From the NCBI GenBank assembly GCA_947165785.1, contig CAMVBS010000006.1:1-63091 (forward strand): 63,091 nt of DNA, read 5' to 3'. Shown one piece after another: positions 33,897-43,327 of this stretch (the stretch's first letter is position 1; each line of letters begins with the position of its first letter). The stretch comes from an uncultured Clostridia bacterium (lineage in GTDB: Bacteria > Bacillota > Clostridia > Saccharofermentanales > Saccharofermentanaceae). The notes beneath the pieces were generated by a model. It was not told where the DNA came from. It was given only the letters and a program-made list of their open reading frames with translations, and did not search any database. The position numbers and the translations under genes are program-made.

Positions 33897-35339
33897 ATGA
33901 ACTTTTTGAAACCAGACAGTCCGCTGATGAGGCTGATTGCAAAGATTGCTGATCTGATCGTCTTAAATCTCCTTACGGTGATCTGCAGCATCCCTTTAAT
34001 TACAATAGGTGCTGCGCAGGCCGCAAACTACAGTGTAGCCATAAAGGTTGTCAAAGATGAGGATAATGGCGTAATAGTTCCGTATTTCAAAGCTTTCAAG
34101 CGTAACTTCGTGCAGGCCACCATTGTTTGGCTTGCACTGGCAGCTGCTATCTTCCTTATCGTTATCGACTGGCGCTGGATCATCATGTCAGGTTGGGGTT
34201 CTACACCTTTTATCTACAAGCTTGGCGTTATCGTGATGTCAGCCTTTGTCTTGCTCATTACGATGTCGATATTCCCGCTGATCTCCCGTTACGAGATGAG
34301 AACCATGGAATACTTCAAAGCAGCGCTCATGGTAGCTGTAATCAAGTTTATCCCTCTCGTACTTCTGGCAGCATTTGCCATCGGCTCAGTCATCGCCTGC
34401 ATATGGTACGCAAGATGGTTCCCGGCACTTTATGTATTCTGTACCACGACCTTTACATATTTTATGTGTCTGGTATTTATCAAGGAATTTAATCGTCTCG
34501 AAAAGAACCGCGAACAGATGGAAGAAGAGGCTAAGGCAGCAGCGGCTGAAGCTGAAGCTCAAAAGGAAGAGATCCCTGAAGCTGCCATCGATCCGGTTAC
34601 CGGAGAGGTTTCCTATGCACGTGCAGTAATGGATAGCCGTAAAGAAACCGAAAATCCGTTTGCAGGAATCAAAGAGGAGGAGATCACCGGAAATAAACTT
34701 ACTAAGTTCTTCAAGCGTGAGAAACTCAAGCTCGGTAAACTTAACGGTAAGCAGAAGGCTACATACTTCGCACAGTATTACCTCCCGCCGATCCTTTTGG
34801 TCCTTGTATTCGGAGCAGGCGTTGCATGGTTTGCACATGACATCTATCAAAACCACAAGATCCTTCTTACGGGCGGCCTTATTAACTGTGAGGTCTCCAA
34901 GGAAGGCCGTGAGTATATGACAGACGGTTATGTAAAGTTCATGGGTTACGATACTTCAAAGCGTACGGCACGTTTGGCTGACACAGAGTTGTCCTTCGAA
35001 TCTGACATCGAATATGAAGAGAAGTACCTTGATGTTGCATTAAGGGCACAGATGGCAACAGGAACCTACACATATCTCATTATTCGTGACGATGCTGTAG
35101 ATAACTACGGATATGAAGATTACTACCAGGATCTTGGTATGCTCACAGACATCAGCAAGTTCTCAAAGGATTCATTCTTCTACAATGACGAAGATGTTCC
35201 GGTAGGCCTTAAGCTCAACGAGAATACTGTTGCAAAGCTTGGCCTCCCTGATGACAGTGATTACTACATCTTCTTCGCATACACTACCAACAGTGTCGAA
35301 AATGAAAGTAAGATGATAGATTATCTCTTCCAGGAATAA
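33897..35339 (+). CDS. YesL-like (DUF624) membrane protein with long extra C-terminal region
   Basis: 480 residues, more than twice the usual YesL size (about 200). Residues 1-200 are a typical DUF624 domain: PLMRLIAKIADLIVLNLL, then four to five membrane helices. From about 200 there is a charged Glu/Ala/Lys-rich segment (probable coiled coil, 203-235), a hydrophilic linker, another membrane helix (about 297-318) and a 160-residue likely extracytoplasmic domain ending the protein. YesL proteins accompany YesM/YesN/LplABC loci and are suspected accessory factors of uptake or sensing. The C-terminal domain is unrecognised. It shares an operon with the GH10 gene. Confidence 0.75.
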   Translation: MNFLKPDSPLMRLIAKIADLIVLNLLTVICSIPLITIGAAQAANYSVAIKVVKDEDNGVIVPYFKAFKRNFVQATIVWLALAAAIFLIVIDWRWIIMSGWGSTPFIYKLGVIVMSAFVLLITMSIFPLISRYEMRTMEYFKAALMVAVIKFIPLVLLAAFAIGSVIACIWYARWFPALYVFCTTTFTYFMCLVFIKEFNRLEKNREQMEEEAKAAAAEAEAQKEEIPEAAIDPVTGEVSYARAVMDSRKETENPFAGIKEEEITGNKLTKFFKREKLKLGKLNGKQKATYFAQYYLPPILLVLVFGAGVAWFAHDIYQNHKILLTGGLINCEVSKEGREYMTDGYVKFMGYDTSKRTARLADTELSFESDIEYEEKYLDVALRAQMATGTYTYLIIRDDAVDNYGYEDYYQDLGMLTDISKFSKDSFFYNDEDVPVGLKLNENTVAKLGLPDDSDYYIFFAYTTNSVENESKMIDYLFQE

Positions 35340-35357
35340 ATAAGATAAACTTCCAAT

Positions 35358-35387
35358 GACCGATCTGTACAAGGATCGGTCTTTTTT
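35358..35387 (+). terminator. Intrinsic terminator after the YesL-like gene
   Basis: 8-bp stem GACCGATC / GATCGGTC, an 8-nt loop and six T. Confidence 0.93.
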
Positions 35388-35402
35388 ATGTTTTTTCCTT
35401 CC

Positions 35403-35758
35403 AGTAACCCTAGTGTGTATTTCCGGCTGATGTCTCCTTTTTGCAGTAACCCTAGTGCATACATACTGCATCGGCTTATATGCAGCAGTAACCCTGATGT
35501 GCATTTTTTGGATTCAAGGGACAAGATCCGAGAAACTTCGTTTATGCTTATGGGAGTGATTAATCTTAAAGTATCAACATGAGGGTTACTTTAAACCGTA
35601 AGATGCTTCTTAAAGTAACCCTAAAGTGTATTAAGTAAAACCTATGGCAGGAAGGAGTAACCGTAATGACAACTCCTTATTGATACCTTTTTGCTGTAAT
35701 AGTCATTAGGGTTACTGCAGCAAAAAGAGCAGATGCTGAAGTGATCATTAGGGTTACC
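35403..35758. repeat. 42-bp-phased palindrome array 5 (9 slots), between convergent genes
   Basis: Centres are 35412, 35454, 35496, [35538 empty], 35581, 35623, 35665, 35707 and 35749. All steps are 42 bp except a 1-bp slip across the empty slot (85 instead of 84). Elements 1-3 are left-strict (AGTAACCCTAGTGTGTA, AGTAACCCTAGTGCATA, AGTAACCCTGATGTGCA). 35581 is inverted, 35623 and 35665 are left-strict again, and 35707 and 35749 are inverted. The array fills the 491-bp gap between the terminators of two converging operons. Confidence 0.9.
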
Positions 35759-35773
35759 GGAAGGTTGATCTGC

Positions 35774-35809
35774 AAAAAAAAGCTGTCCCACATGAATGTG
35801 AGACAGCCT
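35774..35809 (-). terminator. Terminator of the sodium-pump operon
   Basis: On the minus strand, a 12-bp stem with one mismatch and a 5-nt loop is followed by at least seven U. It lies 20 bp after the decarboxylase beta-subunit stop. Confidence 0.9.
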
Positions 35810-35830
35810 TGAAAAACCTAAGTTTTAGGA

Positions 35831-37027
35831 TCAGCCGCCGAAGAGGCTCAAAAGGATACCTGCAGCAACTGCAGAACCGATAACGCCTGCTACGTTAGGA
35901 CCCATAGCGTGCATGAGGAGGAAGTTGGAAGGATTAGCCTTCTGTCCTTCTTTATTAGCAACACGTGCAGCCATAGGAACGGCAGATACACCGGCAGAAC
36001 CGATGAGCGGGTTGATCTTTCCGCCGGATACAGCGTACATAACCTGACCGATAAGAAGACCACCGATAGTGGAGAATGCGAAAGCGATAAGACCCAAGAA
36101 GATAATCTTGATCGTATCCCACTGGAGGAAGTTAGCACCCTGAGCTGTAGCACCAACCGTAACGCCCAAGAAGATAGTTACGATGTTGCAGAGAGCATTC
36201 TGTGCTGTATCGGAGAGACGCTCTGTTACGCCGGACTCACGGAAGAGGTTACCGAGCATGAGCATTCCGAGGAGAGGTCCAACGGAAGGGAGAAGAAGTG
36301 TACAGATAACTGTAACGATGATAGGGAAGCAGATCTTCTCTACTTTTGAAACGTTACGGAGCTGTACCATCTTGACCTGACGCTGCTTCTTTGTTGTAAG
36401 AAGCTTCATAAGCGGTGGCTGGATCATAGGGATCAAAGCCATGTATGAATATGCTGCAATAGCGATAGCCGGAAGGATCTCAGGAGCAAGCTTCGTTGTA
36501 AGGAAGATAGCTGTAGGACCGTCAGCACCACCGATGATAGCGATGGAAGCTGCCTGGTTAGCTGTAAATCCAAGCATAGAAGCCATAACGAATGCGAATG
36601 AGATACCGAACTGAGCTCCTGCACCCATGAAGAGTGAGGAAGGACGAGCGATCAACGGACCAAAGTCAGTCATAGCTCCGACTGCCATAAAGATAAGGCA
36701 AGGGAAGATAGACAACTTAACACCGAGATAGATGAAGTCCAAAAGACCTACGCTGATGCTTCCCGCCATACCTTCTTCGGTACCGGTACCGAGAAGTTCC
36801 CAGTGGATGTGTCCGCCGGAGAAGATCTCTGGGTGATAAAGATCAGCAAGAGGAAGGTTACTCAAGAGCATACCGAAAGCGATCGGCAGCAAGAGCAACG
36901 GCTCGAACTTTTTGCCAACAGCCAGATAAACGAGGACGCAGGCAAGTACGAGCATAATGGCATTACGGATATCCATGTTAGCGAATCCGGAAGACTGCCA
37001 TAAGTTCATTAATGCATCAATAAACAC
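35831..37027 (-). CDS. oadB: Sodium-ion-translocating decarboxylase, beta subunit
   Basis: 398 residues, starting at GTG 37025-37027 (GGAGG 8 bases upstream). A highly hydrophobic protein with about nine or more membrane helices. It has the family signatures GAMTDFGPLIARP, GFTANQAASIAIIGGADGPT and GVTVGATAQ. It moves sodium ions out of the cell using the free energy of decarboxylation of the biotin-bound carboxyl group. Related beta subunits serve oxaloacetate, methylmalonyl-CoA and glutaconyl-CoA decarboxylases. The OadA-type alpha subunit in this operon points to oxaloacetate. Last gene of the operon. Confidence 0.92.
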   Translation of the reverse strand: MFIDALMNLWQSSGFANMDIRNAIMLVLACVLVYLAVGKKFEPLLLLPIAFGMLLSNLPLADLYHPEIFSGGHIHWELLGTGTEEGMAGSISVGLLDFIYLGVKLSIFPCLIFMAVGAMTDFGPLIARPSSLFMGAGAQFGISFAFVMASMLGFTANQAASIAIIGGADGPTAIFLTTKLAPEILPAIAIAAYSYMALIPMIQPPLMKLLTTKKQRQVKMVQLRNVSKVEKICFPIIVTVICTLLLPSVGPLLGMLMLGNLFRESGVTERLSDTAQNALCNIVTIFLGVTVGATAQGANFLQWDTIKIIFLGLIAFAFSTIGGLLIGQVMYAVSGGKINPLIGSAGVSAVPMAARVANKEGQKANPSNFLLMHAMGPNVAGVIGSAVAAGILLSLFGG

Positions 37028-37045
37028 TTTGTAAGCCTCCCCGAA

Positions 37046-37444
37046 TTAAGAAATACTAACAAGAACGTCGCCTGTGTTAACAGAAGCACCCTTGGATGTG
37101 AGTACCTGTGCGACTGTACCGGAACATGGAGCATAGATCTCGTTCTCCATCTTCATAGCCTCGAGGATACATACAAGATCACCCTCGTTTACTTTTGCTC
37201 CGACAGCTACCTTAACGTTAAGGATAGTTCCAGGCATTGGAGCTGTAACAGGAGTTGTGCCTGCAGCAGCAGTAGCAGCAGGAGCGGCAGCAGGAGCTGC
37301 GGCAGGTGCAGCAGCTGGAGCAGCAGCCGGAGCTGCAACAGGAGCAGGTGCTGCTGTTACGGTTGTGGTCTTAAGAAGATTAGCCTTGCCCTTCTCTACC
37401 TCAACCTCATATTCTTTATCATTGATGGTTACTTTATAGATCAT
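37046..37444 (-). CDS. Biotin carrier protein of the sodium-pumping decarboxylase
   Basis: 132 residues. A short N-terminal segment (KVTINDKEYEVEVEKG) is joined by a flexible Ala/Pro linker (about 35-62, repeated AAPAAAP blocks) to a biotinyl domain with the biotinylation Lys in EAMKMENEI. It carries the carboxyl group from the alpha subunit to the membrane beta subunit. In many species this domain is the C-terminus of the alpha subunit; here it is a separate gene. RBS GGAG at 9 bases. Confidence 0.93.
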   Translation of the reverse strand: MIYKVTINDKEYEVEVEKGKANLLKTTTVTAAPAPVAAPAAAPAAAPAAAPAAAPAATAAAGTTPVTAPMPGTILNVKVAVGAKVNEGDLVCILEAMKMENEIYAPCSGTVAQVLTSKGASVNTGDVLVSIS

Positions 37445-37458
37445 TTGAGGAATCTCCT

Positions 37459-37863
37459 TTACTTATTCTCTACGAGAGTGATGGATTTGAATACGAGCTC
37501 TGAAAGAGGAATACCCGTATTGTCGCTGACGATAGCCATGATCATTGCAGCTGTCTTCTCGTCACAACCCTTGAGCTTAAGGGTACCGGATGAGAACTCT
37601 TCCTCCTCGGCAGCAGGTGCAGCAGGAGCAGCAGGAGCAGCGGCAGGTGCTGATGGAGCAGGTGAAGCAGCAGGTGCTTCTTTCTTGGAAGAGATCTTGT
37701 CGATTGCGCCGAAGATGGCGGAGAAGATCTTGATTGCAATGCAGATGAGCAAAAGGACACCGAAAACGACTGCGATCGTAAATCCTGCTACAGCAAGAGC
37801 CTCAGGCAGGGAAGCCTGATCTGTACCTGTGAGCAGATTAACATTGAAGTTAGTCATTCTCAT
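37459..37863 (-). CDS. oadG: Sodium pump decarboxylase gamma subunit (OadG-like)
   Basis: 134 residues: one membrane helix (about 25-47), an Ala/Pro-rich linker (about 60-85), then a small C-terminal domain (EEFSSGTLKLKGCDEKTAAMI). OadG subunits hold alpha and beta together at the membrane. The ATG at 37861-37863 overlaps the alpha-subunit stop (TGATG) but lies only 3-4 nt after the GGAGGA, so the second Met (residue 3) may be the real start. Confidence 0.8.
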   Translation of the reverse strand: MRMTNFNVNLLTGTDQASLPEALAVAGFTIAVVFGVLLLICIAIKIFSAIFGAIDKISSKKEAPAASPAPSAPAAAPAAPAAPAAEEEEFSSGTLKLKGCDEKTAAMIMAIVSDNTGIPLSELVFKSITLVENK

Positions 37864-39245
37864 CAGTCCTCCTTCTTCTCGATTGTGTAGTTAACAGTAT
37901 TGGATTCCTGCTCCTCACGATATGCGAAGTACTTCTCTGCATTCGTAGGGAAAGCGATCCAGGAGAGAACGTCCTCGTCGGATCTTGCGACCTTGCCGAG
38001 TTCCTTCTTTGCATCCTCGAACTGAGGCTTGAGCGTATCAGCAAAACGGCATGTGATGAGTTCCTCGTCACCCCAGACCTTCTTAACGAGTTCCTGGTTG
38101 ACTTCGCCCGGAGCCTTACCGTACTCACCCCTGAGGTAAGCCTTTACTTCCTTGGAGACGTTCTTATAGCGCTCACCGGCAAGCACGTTAGCTGTAGCCT
38201 GGACACCGACCATCTGGCTGATAGGTGTAACGAGCGGTGGGTAACCCAAGTCTTTACGTACGTTTGGAACTTCAGCAAGAACCTCGTCGAGTCTGTCGTA
38301 TGCATTCTGTGCCTTGAGCTGAGCTACAAGGTTGGAGAGCATTCCGCCAGGTACCTGATATACGAGAGCGTCTGTCTTTGTACCCATTACGTATGGATCA
38401 AGTCCGCCGGACTCGAGGAACTTAGCCTTAACAGGAGCGAAGAAATCGTTGATCTCCTTGAGCTTCTTGGAGTCGAGAGTTGTCTCATAACCGAGCTGCT
38501 CGAGAGCGTACTTCATTGTCTCTGTTGCCGGCTGAGCTGTACCGCCGGAGAACTGGGAGATAGCGCAGTCGATACCGTCACAGCCTGCTTCAACAGCCTT
38601 GAGGTATGTCATAGGTCCGAGACCTGTTGTTGCGTGTGTGTGGAGGAATACAGGGAGCTTTGTGGAAGACTTCAAAGCCTTGATGAGCTTGTAAGCTTCG
38701 TCAGGTCCCATGATACCTGCCATATCCTTGATACAGATGGAGTTAACACCCATATCCTCGAGTTCCTTACCCATCTGAGCGTACTTCTCGAGGGTGTGAA
38801 CAGGGCTTGTTGTGTAGCAGATACAGCCCTGAGCGTGCTTGCCGCACTTGAGGACTTCGTCTACTGCAACCTGGATATTTCTGAAATCGTTCAAAGCATC
38901 GAAGATACGGAAGATGTCCATACCGTTCTCTGCGGATTTTCTTACAAAGAGTCTTACAACGTCGTCAGGATAGTGCTTGTAACCAAGGATATTCTGACCA
39001 CGCAGAAGCATCTGAAGAGGAGTCTTTGGGCACTTAGCCTTGATCTTGCGAAGTCTCTCCCACGGATCTTCGTTGAGGTAACGAAGGCAGGAATCGAATG
39101 TCGCACCGCCCCAGCACTCGAGTGAGTAGTAGCCGGCATTGTCAAGAGTCTCGAGGATGCCTTCGAAGTCTGAGAAAGGCAAACGTGTAGCGATCAGGGA
39201 CTGGTTCGCATCACGAAGCACTGTCTCGGTAATGTTAACTTTCAT
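37863..39245 (-). CDS. oadA: Oxaloacetate decarboxylase alpha subunit (carboxyltransferase)
   Basis: 460 residues. TIM-barrel carboxyltransferase with ETVLRDANQSLIATR, GGATFDSCLRYL, the biotin-site Lys region (SICIKDMAGIM) and zinc ligands in LHTHATTG, followed by the helical PYC_OADA domain. It transfers the carboxyl group of oxaloacetate to biotin, releasing pyruvate. It lacks the C-terminal biotinyl domain, which is encoded separately two genes downstream. The ATG is 6 bases after AAGGAG. First gene of the operon alpha-gamma-biotin carrier-beta. Confidence 0.92.
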   Translation of the reverse strand: MKVNITETVLRDANQSLIATRLPFSDFEGILETLDNAGYYSLECWGGATFDSCLRYLNEDPWERLRKIKAKCPKTPLQMLLRGQNILGYKHYPDDVVRLFVRKSAENGMDIFRIFDALNDFRNIQVAVDEVLKCGKHAQGCICYTTSPVHTLEKYAQMGKELEDMGVNSICIKDMAGIMGPDEAYKLIKALKSSTKLPVFLHTHATTGLGPMTYLKAVEAGCDGIDCAISQFSGGTAQPATETMKYALEQLGYETTLDSKKLKEINDFFAPVKAKFLESGGLDPYVMGTKTDALVYQVPGGMLSNLVAQLKAQNAYDRLDEVLAEVPNVRKDLGYPPLVTPISQMVGVQATANVLAGERYKNVSKEVKAYLRGEYGKAPGEVNQELVKKVWGDEELITCRFADTLKPQFEDAKKELGKVARSDEDVLSWIAFPTNAEKYFAYREEQESNTVNYTIEKKED

Positions 39246-39285
39246 AAAGTCACGCTCCTTATATAATAGAATTTAAATAATAAAC

Positions 39286-39314
39286 ATTATTTCACCATTT
39301 AAGAGTATATTCAA
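39286..39314 (-). promoter_or_regulatory. Promoter of the sodium-pump operon
   Basis: On the minus strand TTGAAT (39309-39314), a 17-bp spacer and AATAAT (39286-39291), 41 bp before oadA. Confidence 0.65.
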
Positions 39315-39349
39315 AACCCCTCTTTAGGTAAAGTCGGAAATAATTGTTT

Positions 39350-39841
39350 TTATAGCACTTTTTTGTTTGAACATTCGCCGATCTCGGAAAGAACGTCAGA
39401 GACTTTGGCGGTGGTTACTTCGACAGAAGGCTCTTCTTCCTCGAAAAAGAGCATCATCGGAAGTTTGGTGTCCTTGATGAAGAGAAGGTAGCAGTCGTTG
39501 TCATTTCTTTTCGAGCGATTCTTGGTATATGACTGAAGGTCGCCGATTATGATGTCCAGGGTTTCCTTCCAGATATCCTCATCTATCTTTTCCTTCATCT
39601 CGAAAACGAGTTTCTTGGCTTCGAGAACGGACATCTTTGCAAGGGTCGGCTCAAGCTCCGGAGACTCGTAGAAGTAGTCCATGATAGGGAAGAATTCCTT
39701 GCCTCCTACCTTGACGGCGCCTTTCTGTCTGACGAGACGGACGGTGGAATCATTGGTCAGGGTATTGTCTGCGATGTCGGAGTTCAGGGATTCGAGAAGT
39801 TCGTCGTAATCGATGTATTCAAAAGTAGGGATTGAATTCAT
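39350..39841 (-). CDS. Hypothetical acidic protein
   Basis: 163 residues, soluble and acidic, with no family I recognise. A helical middle (MSVLEAKKLVFEMKEKIDEDIWKETLDIII) is followed by a strand-rich end (CYLLFIKDTKLPMMLFFEEEE). The ATG at 39839-39841 has a strong TAAGGAGG 8 bases upstream, which supports a real gene. It is divergent from rpsL and is followed by the oad promoter region without a clear terminator. Confidence 0.6.
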   Translation of the reverse strand: MNSIPTFEYIDYDELLESLNSDIADNTLTNDSTVRLVRQKGAVKVGGKEFFPIMDYFYESPELEPTLAKMSVLEAKKLVFEMKEKIDEDIWKETLDIIIGDLQSYTKNRSKRNDNDCYLLFIKDTKLPMMLFFEEEEPSVEVTTAKVSDVLSEIGECSNKKVL

Positions 39842-39895
39842 GCATATAACCTCCTTATAATAAAACAGTTCTCATTTTACCTTCGAAAATTGGTG

Positions 39896-39924
39896 TTTAC
39901 AACCATAACGTGAGGTGATAGAAT
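39896..39924 (+). promoter_or_regulatory. Promoter of the rpsL operon
   Basis: TTTACA (39896-39901), a 17-bp spacer and TAGAAT (39919-39924). Predicted start near 39931, about 70 nt before rpsL. Confidence 0.75.
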
Positions 39925-39944
39925 AAATTGCTCGTGGGGAAACT

Positions 39945-39970
39945 GCGCCCATTTTGGGTGCGCTTTTTTT
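39945..39970 (+). terminator. Leader terminator / attenuator before rpsL
   Basis: 7-bp stem GCGCCCA / TGGGTGC (one G-U) with a 3-nt loop and seven T, starting only about 15 nt after the predicted transcription start. It would release a roughly 40-nt RNA unless bypassed, so it can act as an attenuator of the str operon. TTTTTCGAG overlaps its T run. Confidence 0.7.
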
Positions 39971-40003
39971 CGAGAGATAAATAAAACGAAAGGAGAAGTA
40001 TTG

Positions 40004-40432
40004 ATGCCAACGTTCAATCAATTAGTTAAGTCCGGCAGACATGATAAGACATACAAGTCTGCTTCACCGGCATTGCTCTTCGGCTTGAACACAATCCACA
40101 AGAAGGAAACAGACAGTTTCTCTCCTCAAAAGCGTGGTGTGTGCACGGTTGTTAAGACAACGACACCTAAGAAGCCTAACTCAGCTCTTCGTAAGGTTGC
40201 TCGTGTACGCTTGACAAACGGCTATGAAGTAACAGCTTATATTCCGGGTATCGGACACAACCTGCAGGAGCACTCCGTTGTACTCATCAGAGGCGGACGT
40301 GTTAAGGATCTTCCTGGTGTACGTTATCACATCGTAAGAGGTACACTCGATACAGCAGGCGTTGCAAACCGTATGCAGGCTCGTTCCAAGTACGGCGCTA
40401 AGAAGCCAAAGGCTGCTAAAGTAAAGAAGTAA
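40004..40432 (+). CDS. rpsL: Ribosomal protein S12
   Basis: 142 residues from the ATG at 40004; the preceding TTG at 40001 would add one residue but the RBS AAAGGAG favours the ATG. Contains the S12 signatures [38 protein letters not shown] and [13 protein letters not shown]; the decoding-centre lysines (in TPKKPNSA and near GGRVKDLPG) are intact, so no streptomycin-resistance change is evident. First gene of the str cluster. Confidence 0.98.
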   Translation: MPTFNQLVKSGRHDKTYKSASPALLFGLNTIHKKETDSFSPQKRGVCTVVKTTTPKKPNSALRKVARVRLTNGYEVTAYIPGIGHNLQEHSVVLIRGGRVKDLPGVRYHIVRGTLDTAGVANRMQARSKYGAKKPKAAKVKK

Positions 40433-40595
40433 TCCTATTTGCAGGATTGGACAACAAAAGTGATCAGTACTTTGTTCATAGATCATTTCTGGGACAAGCT
40501 CTGAGCACCTGACACGGGTCCAAAAGAACAACTGAAACGTGAGTACCTATGGTTTCAGAAGAAATTACTGATAATCATTAAAGGAGGGAAGACAA
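40433..40595 (+). promoter_or_regulatory. Long rpsL-rpsG intercistronic region with hairpin
   Basis: 163 bp without an ORF. CTGAAAC (40532-40538) pairs with GTTTCAG (40552-40558) around a 13-nt loop, and a weaker CCTattTGCAGG-type fold lies right after rpsL. There is no T run, so it is not a terminator. In E. coli the S12-S7 gap is the S7 translational operator; a similar role here is inference. Confidence 0.4.
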
Positions 40596-41066
40596 GTGCC
40601 AAGAAAGGGCAATATCCCAGTTAGAGAAGTGCTCCCTGATCCGCTTTACAATGATGTTAAGGTATCTAAGCTTATCAACAACATCATGCTCGACGGTAAA
40701 AAGGGTGTAGCACAGAAAATTTGCTACGACGCTTTCGATATCATCAAAGAGCGTACGGGTTCCGAGCCTTTGGAAGTTTTCTACAAGGCTCTTGAGAATG
40801 TAATGCCTGTTCTCGAGTGTAAGGCAAGACGTGTCGGTGGTGCAAACTACCAGGTACCTCTTGAAGTACGTCCTGCAAGACGTCAGACACTCGGACTCCG
40901 TTGGATCGTTACTTATGCTAGACAGAGAAGCGAGCGCACAATGAAAGAGCGTCTTGCTGCAGAGCTCATCGATGCATCTAATGAGACAGGCGGAGCTTTC
41001 AAGAAGAAAGAAGACATGCACAAGATGGCTGATGCTAACAGAGCATTTGCACATTACAGATGGTAA
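40596..41066 (+). CDS. rpsG: Ribosomal protein S7
   Basis: 156 residues, starting at GTG 40596 with AAAGGAGGG upstream. Contains [31 protein letters not shown] and the [20 protein letters not shown] segment ([14 protein letters not shown] seen as [14 protein letters not shown]), typical of S7, which nucleates the 30S head. A GTG start fits translational autoregulation. Confidence 0.98.
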   Translation: MPRKGNIPVREVLPDPLYNDVKVSKLINNIMLDGKKGVAQKICYDAFDIIKERTGSEPLEVFYKALENVMPVLECKARRVGGANYQVPLEVRPARRQTLGLRWIVTYARQRSERTMKERLAAELIDASNETGGAFKKKEDMHKMADANRAFAHYRW

Positions 41067-41087
41067 TTACTAAGGAGCATTGAAACG

Positions 41088-43154
41088 ATGAATAGAGAGT
41101 ATCCACTCGAAAGAACAAGAAATATCGGTATCATGGCTCACATTGACGCAGGTAAGACAACAACGACCGAGCGTATCCTCTACTACACAGGTATCAACCG
41201 TAAGATGGGTGAGGTTCACGAGGGCGCTGCTACAATGGACTTCATGGTACAGGAGCAGGAGAGAGGTATTACGATCCAGTCTGCTGCTACTACAGCTCCT
41301 TGGAAGAATCACCGTATCAACATCATCGATACTCCAGGCCACGTTGACTTCACAGTTGAGGTTGAGCGTTCCCTTCGTGTATTGGACGGTGCCGTTACGG
41401 TTATGTCCGCGAGAGGCGGTGTTGAGCCTCAGACAGAAACAGTTTGGAGACAGGCTGAGCACTACGGTGTACCACGTATGGTATACGTAAACAAGATGGA
41501 TATCTTGGGTGCTAACTTCTTCAGAGTTGTTGACATGATCAAGGAGCGTTTGAAGAGCAACGCTGTTGCTATTCAGATCCCGATCGGTGCAGAGGACAAC
41601 TTTGAGGGTATTATCGACCTCATGACACTCCGTGCTGAGGTTTATACAAGTGAAGACGGTATGCAGTATGAGGACCGTGAGGTTCCTGCTGACATGATGG
41701 ATCTCGTTCAGGAGAAGAGAGATCTCATGATCGAGAAAATCGCTGAGACTGACGAAGAGCTCACAATGAAGTTCCTCGAAGGTGAAGAGATCACAGTTGA
41801 CGAGCTCAAGGCTGCTCTTCGTAAGGCTACAGTTGCCTGCGAGATCATCCCTGTAATCTGTGGTACGTCCTTGAGAAACAAGGGTGTTCAGATGATGCTC
41901 GACGCTATCGTTGATTACATGCCATCACCACTTGACATTAAGGCTATCTCAGGTGTTAACCCTGAGACAGAAGAAGAGGAGACTCGTCCTGCATCTGATG
42001 AAGAGCCATTTGCTGCTCTTGCATTTAAGATCATGACTGACCCATTCGTTGGTAAGCTCTGCTTCTTCCGTGTATATTCAGGTGTTCTCGATGCAGGTTC
42101 TTATGTATTGAATGCAACAAAGGGTAAGAAGGAGCGTATCGGACGTATCGTTCAGATGCACGCTGATTCCCGTAAGGAGATCGAAAAGGTTTACTCCGGT
42201 GATATCGCTGCTGCAATCGGTCTTAAGGACACAACAACAGGTGACACGCTCTGTGCTGAGGATCATCCTATCATCCTCGAGTCCATGGAGTTCCCGGAGC
42301 CTGTTATCGAAGTAGCTATCGAGCCTAAGAGCCGTGCTTCCCAGGAGAAGATGATCATCGCTCTCCAGAAGCTCGCAGAAGAGGATCCTACATTTAAGAC
42401 ATATACCAACCAGGAAACAGGACAAACGATCATCGCAGGTATGGGTGAGCTTCACCTCGATATCATTGTTGACCGTCTCCTCCGTGAGTTCAAGGTTGAG
42501 GCTAACGTAGGTGCTCCTCAGGTTTCCTACAAGGAGACTATCAGAAAGACAGTTGAGTGCGAAGGTAAGTTCGTACGTCAGTCCGGTGGTCACGGTCAGT
42601 ACGGTCACTGCTGGCTCAGACTCGAGCCACAGGAGCCAGGTGCAGGCTATCAGTTCGTTAACGAGACTGTCGGCGGTTCCATCCCTAAGGAGTTTATCGC
42701 TCCTATCGATGCCGGTGTACAGGAAGCTATGCAGGCCGGTATCCTCGGCGGATTCCCTGTAGTAGACGTTAAGGTTACGGTATTCGACGGTTCCTACCAC
42801 GATGTCGACTCTTCGGAAATGGCATTTAAGATCGCCGGTTCCATGGGTTTCAAGGCTGGTATGGCTAAGGCAGATCCTTGCCTCCTCGAGCCTATCATGA
42901 AGGTAGACGTTGAAGTACCTGATGAGTACCTCGGAGACGTTATCGGTGGTCTTAACGCCCGTCGTGGTCAGATCAAGACTATCGAGCCTGAGAACGGTTC
43001 ACAGCAGATCACTGCTGAAGTACCTCTCGCACAGATGTTCGGTTACGCAACAGCACTCCGTTCCACAACACAGGGACGTGGTACTTTCGTAATGCAGATC
43101 AGTCACTTCGCTGAGACACCTAAGAGCATCATGGAAGAGGTTCTTAAGAAATAA
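41088..43154 (+). CDS. fusA: Elongation factor G
   Basis: 688 residues, full length. G1 [16 protein letters not shown]2 [11 protein letters not shown]3 DTPGHVDF and G4 NKMD are present, with domains II-V following (domain [18 protein letters not shown], domain [15 protein letters not shown]). It catalyses ribosomal translocation with GTP. Encoded 21 bp after rpsG. Confidence 0.98.
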   Translation: MNREYPLERTRNIGIMAHIDAGKTTTTERILYYTGINRKMGEVHEGAATMDFMVQEQERGITIQSAATTAPWKNHRINIIDTPGHVDFTVEVERSLRVLDGAVTVMSARGGVEPQTETVWRQAEHYGVPRMVYVNKMDILGANFFRVVDMIKERLKSNAVAIQIPIGAEDNFEGIIDLMTLRAEVYTSEDGMQYEDREVPADMMDLVQEKRDLMIEKIAETDEELTMKFLEGEEITVDELKAALRKATVACEIIPVICGTSLRNKGVQMMLDAIVDYMPSPLDIKAISGVNPETEEEETRPASDEEPFAALAFKIMTDPFVGKLCFFRVYSGVLDAGSYVLNATKGKKERIGRIVQMHADSRKEIEKVYSGDIAAAIGLKDTTTGDTLCAEDHPIILESMEFPEPVIEVAIEPKSRASQEKMIIALQKLAEEDPTFKTYTNQETGQTIIAGMGELHLDIIVDRLLREFKVEANVGAPQVSYKETIRKTVECEGKFVRQSGGHGQYGHCWLRLEPQEPGAGYQFVNETVGGSIPKEFIAPIDAGVQEAMQAGILGGFPVVDVKVTVFDGSYHDVDSSEMAFKIAGSMGFKAGMAKADPCLLEPIMKVDVEVPDEYLGDVIGGLNARRGQIKTIEPENGSQQITAEVPLAQMFGYATALRSTTQGRGTFVMQISHFAETPKSIMEEVLKK

Positions 43155-43233
43155 GATTTAATATCGCAAGATTTTAAATACAAGAACAATCCCGTCTGTA
43201 TTTCCTGCGATAGAGCCGATAGGGTATTTAGAC

Positions 43234-43262
43234 TTGAAACCGAGTGCTAAATCTTTTAAAAT
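43234..43262 (+). promoter_or_regulatory. Internal promoter for tuf
   Basis: TTGAAA (43234-43239), a 17-bp spacer and TAAAAT (43257-43262) in the 173-bp fusA-tuf gap. It would give tuf extra transcription independent of the str promoter. Confidence 0.7.
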
Positions 43263-43327
43263 AGGTTTTATCGCGAGAATATAGCGGAAAAGAATTTATT
43301 TGTAATTTTCTAAGGAGGAAAATTAAA

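Noticed and set aside
35172..35504. Minus-strand ORFs through array 5 with similar RVTG peptides
   Set aside because: Same cause as in array 4; they run antisense into the YesL-like gene and cross its terminator.
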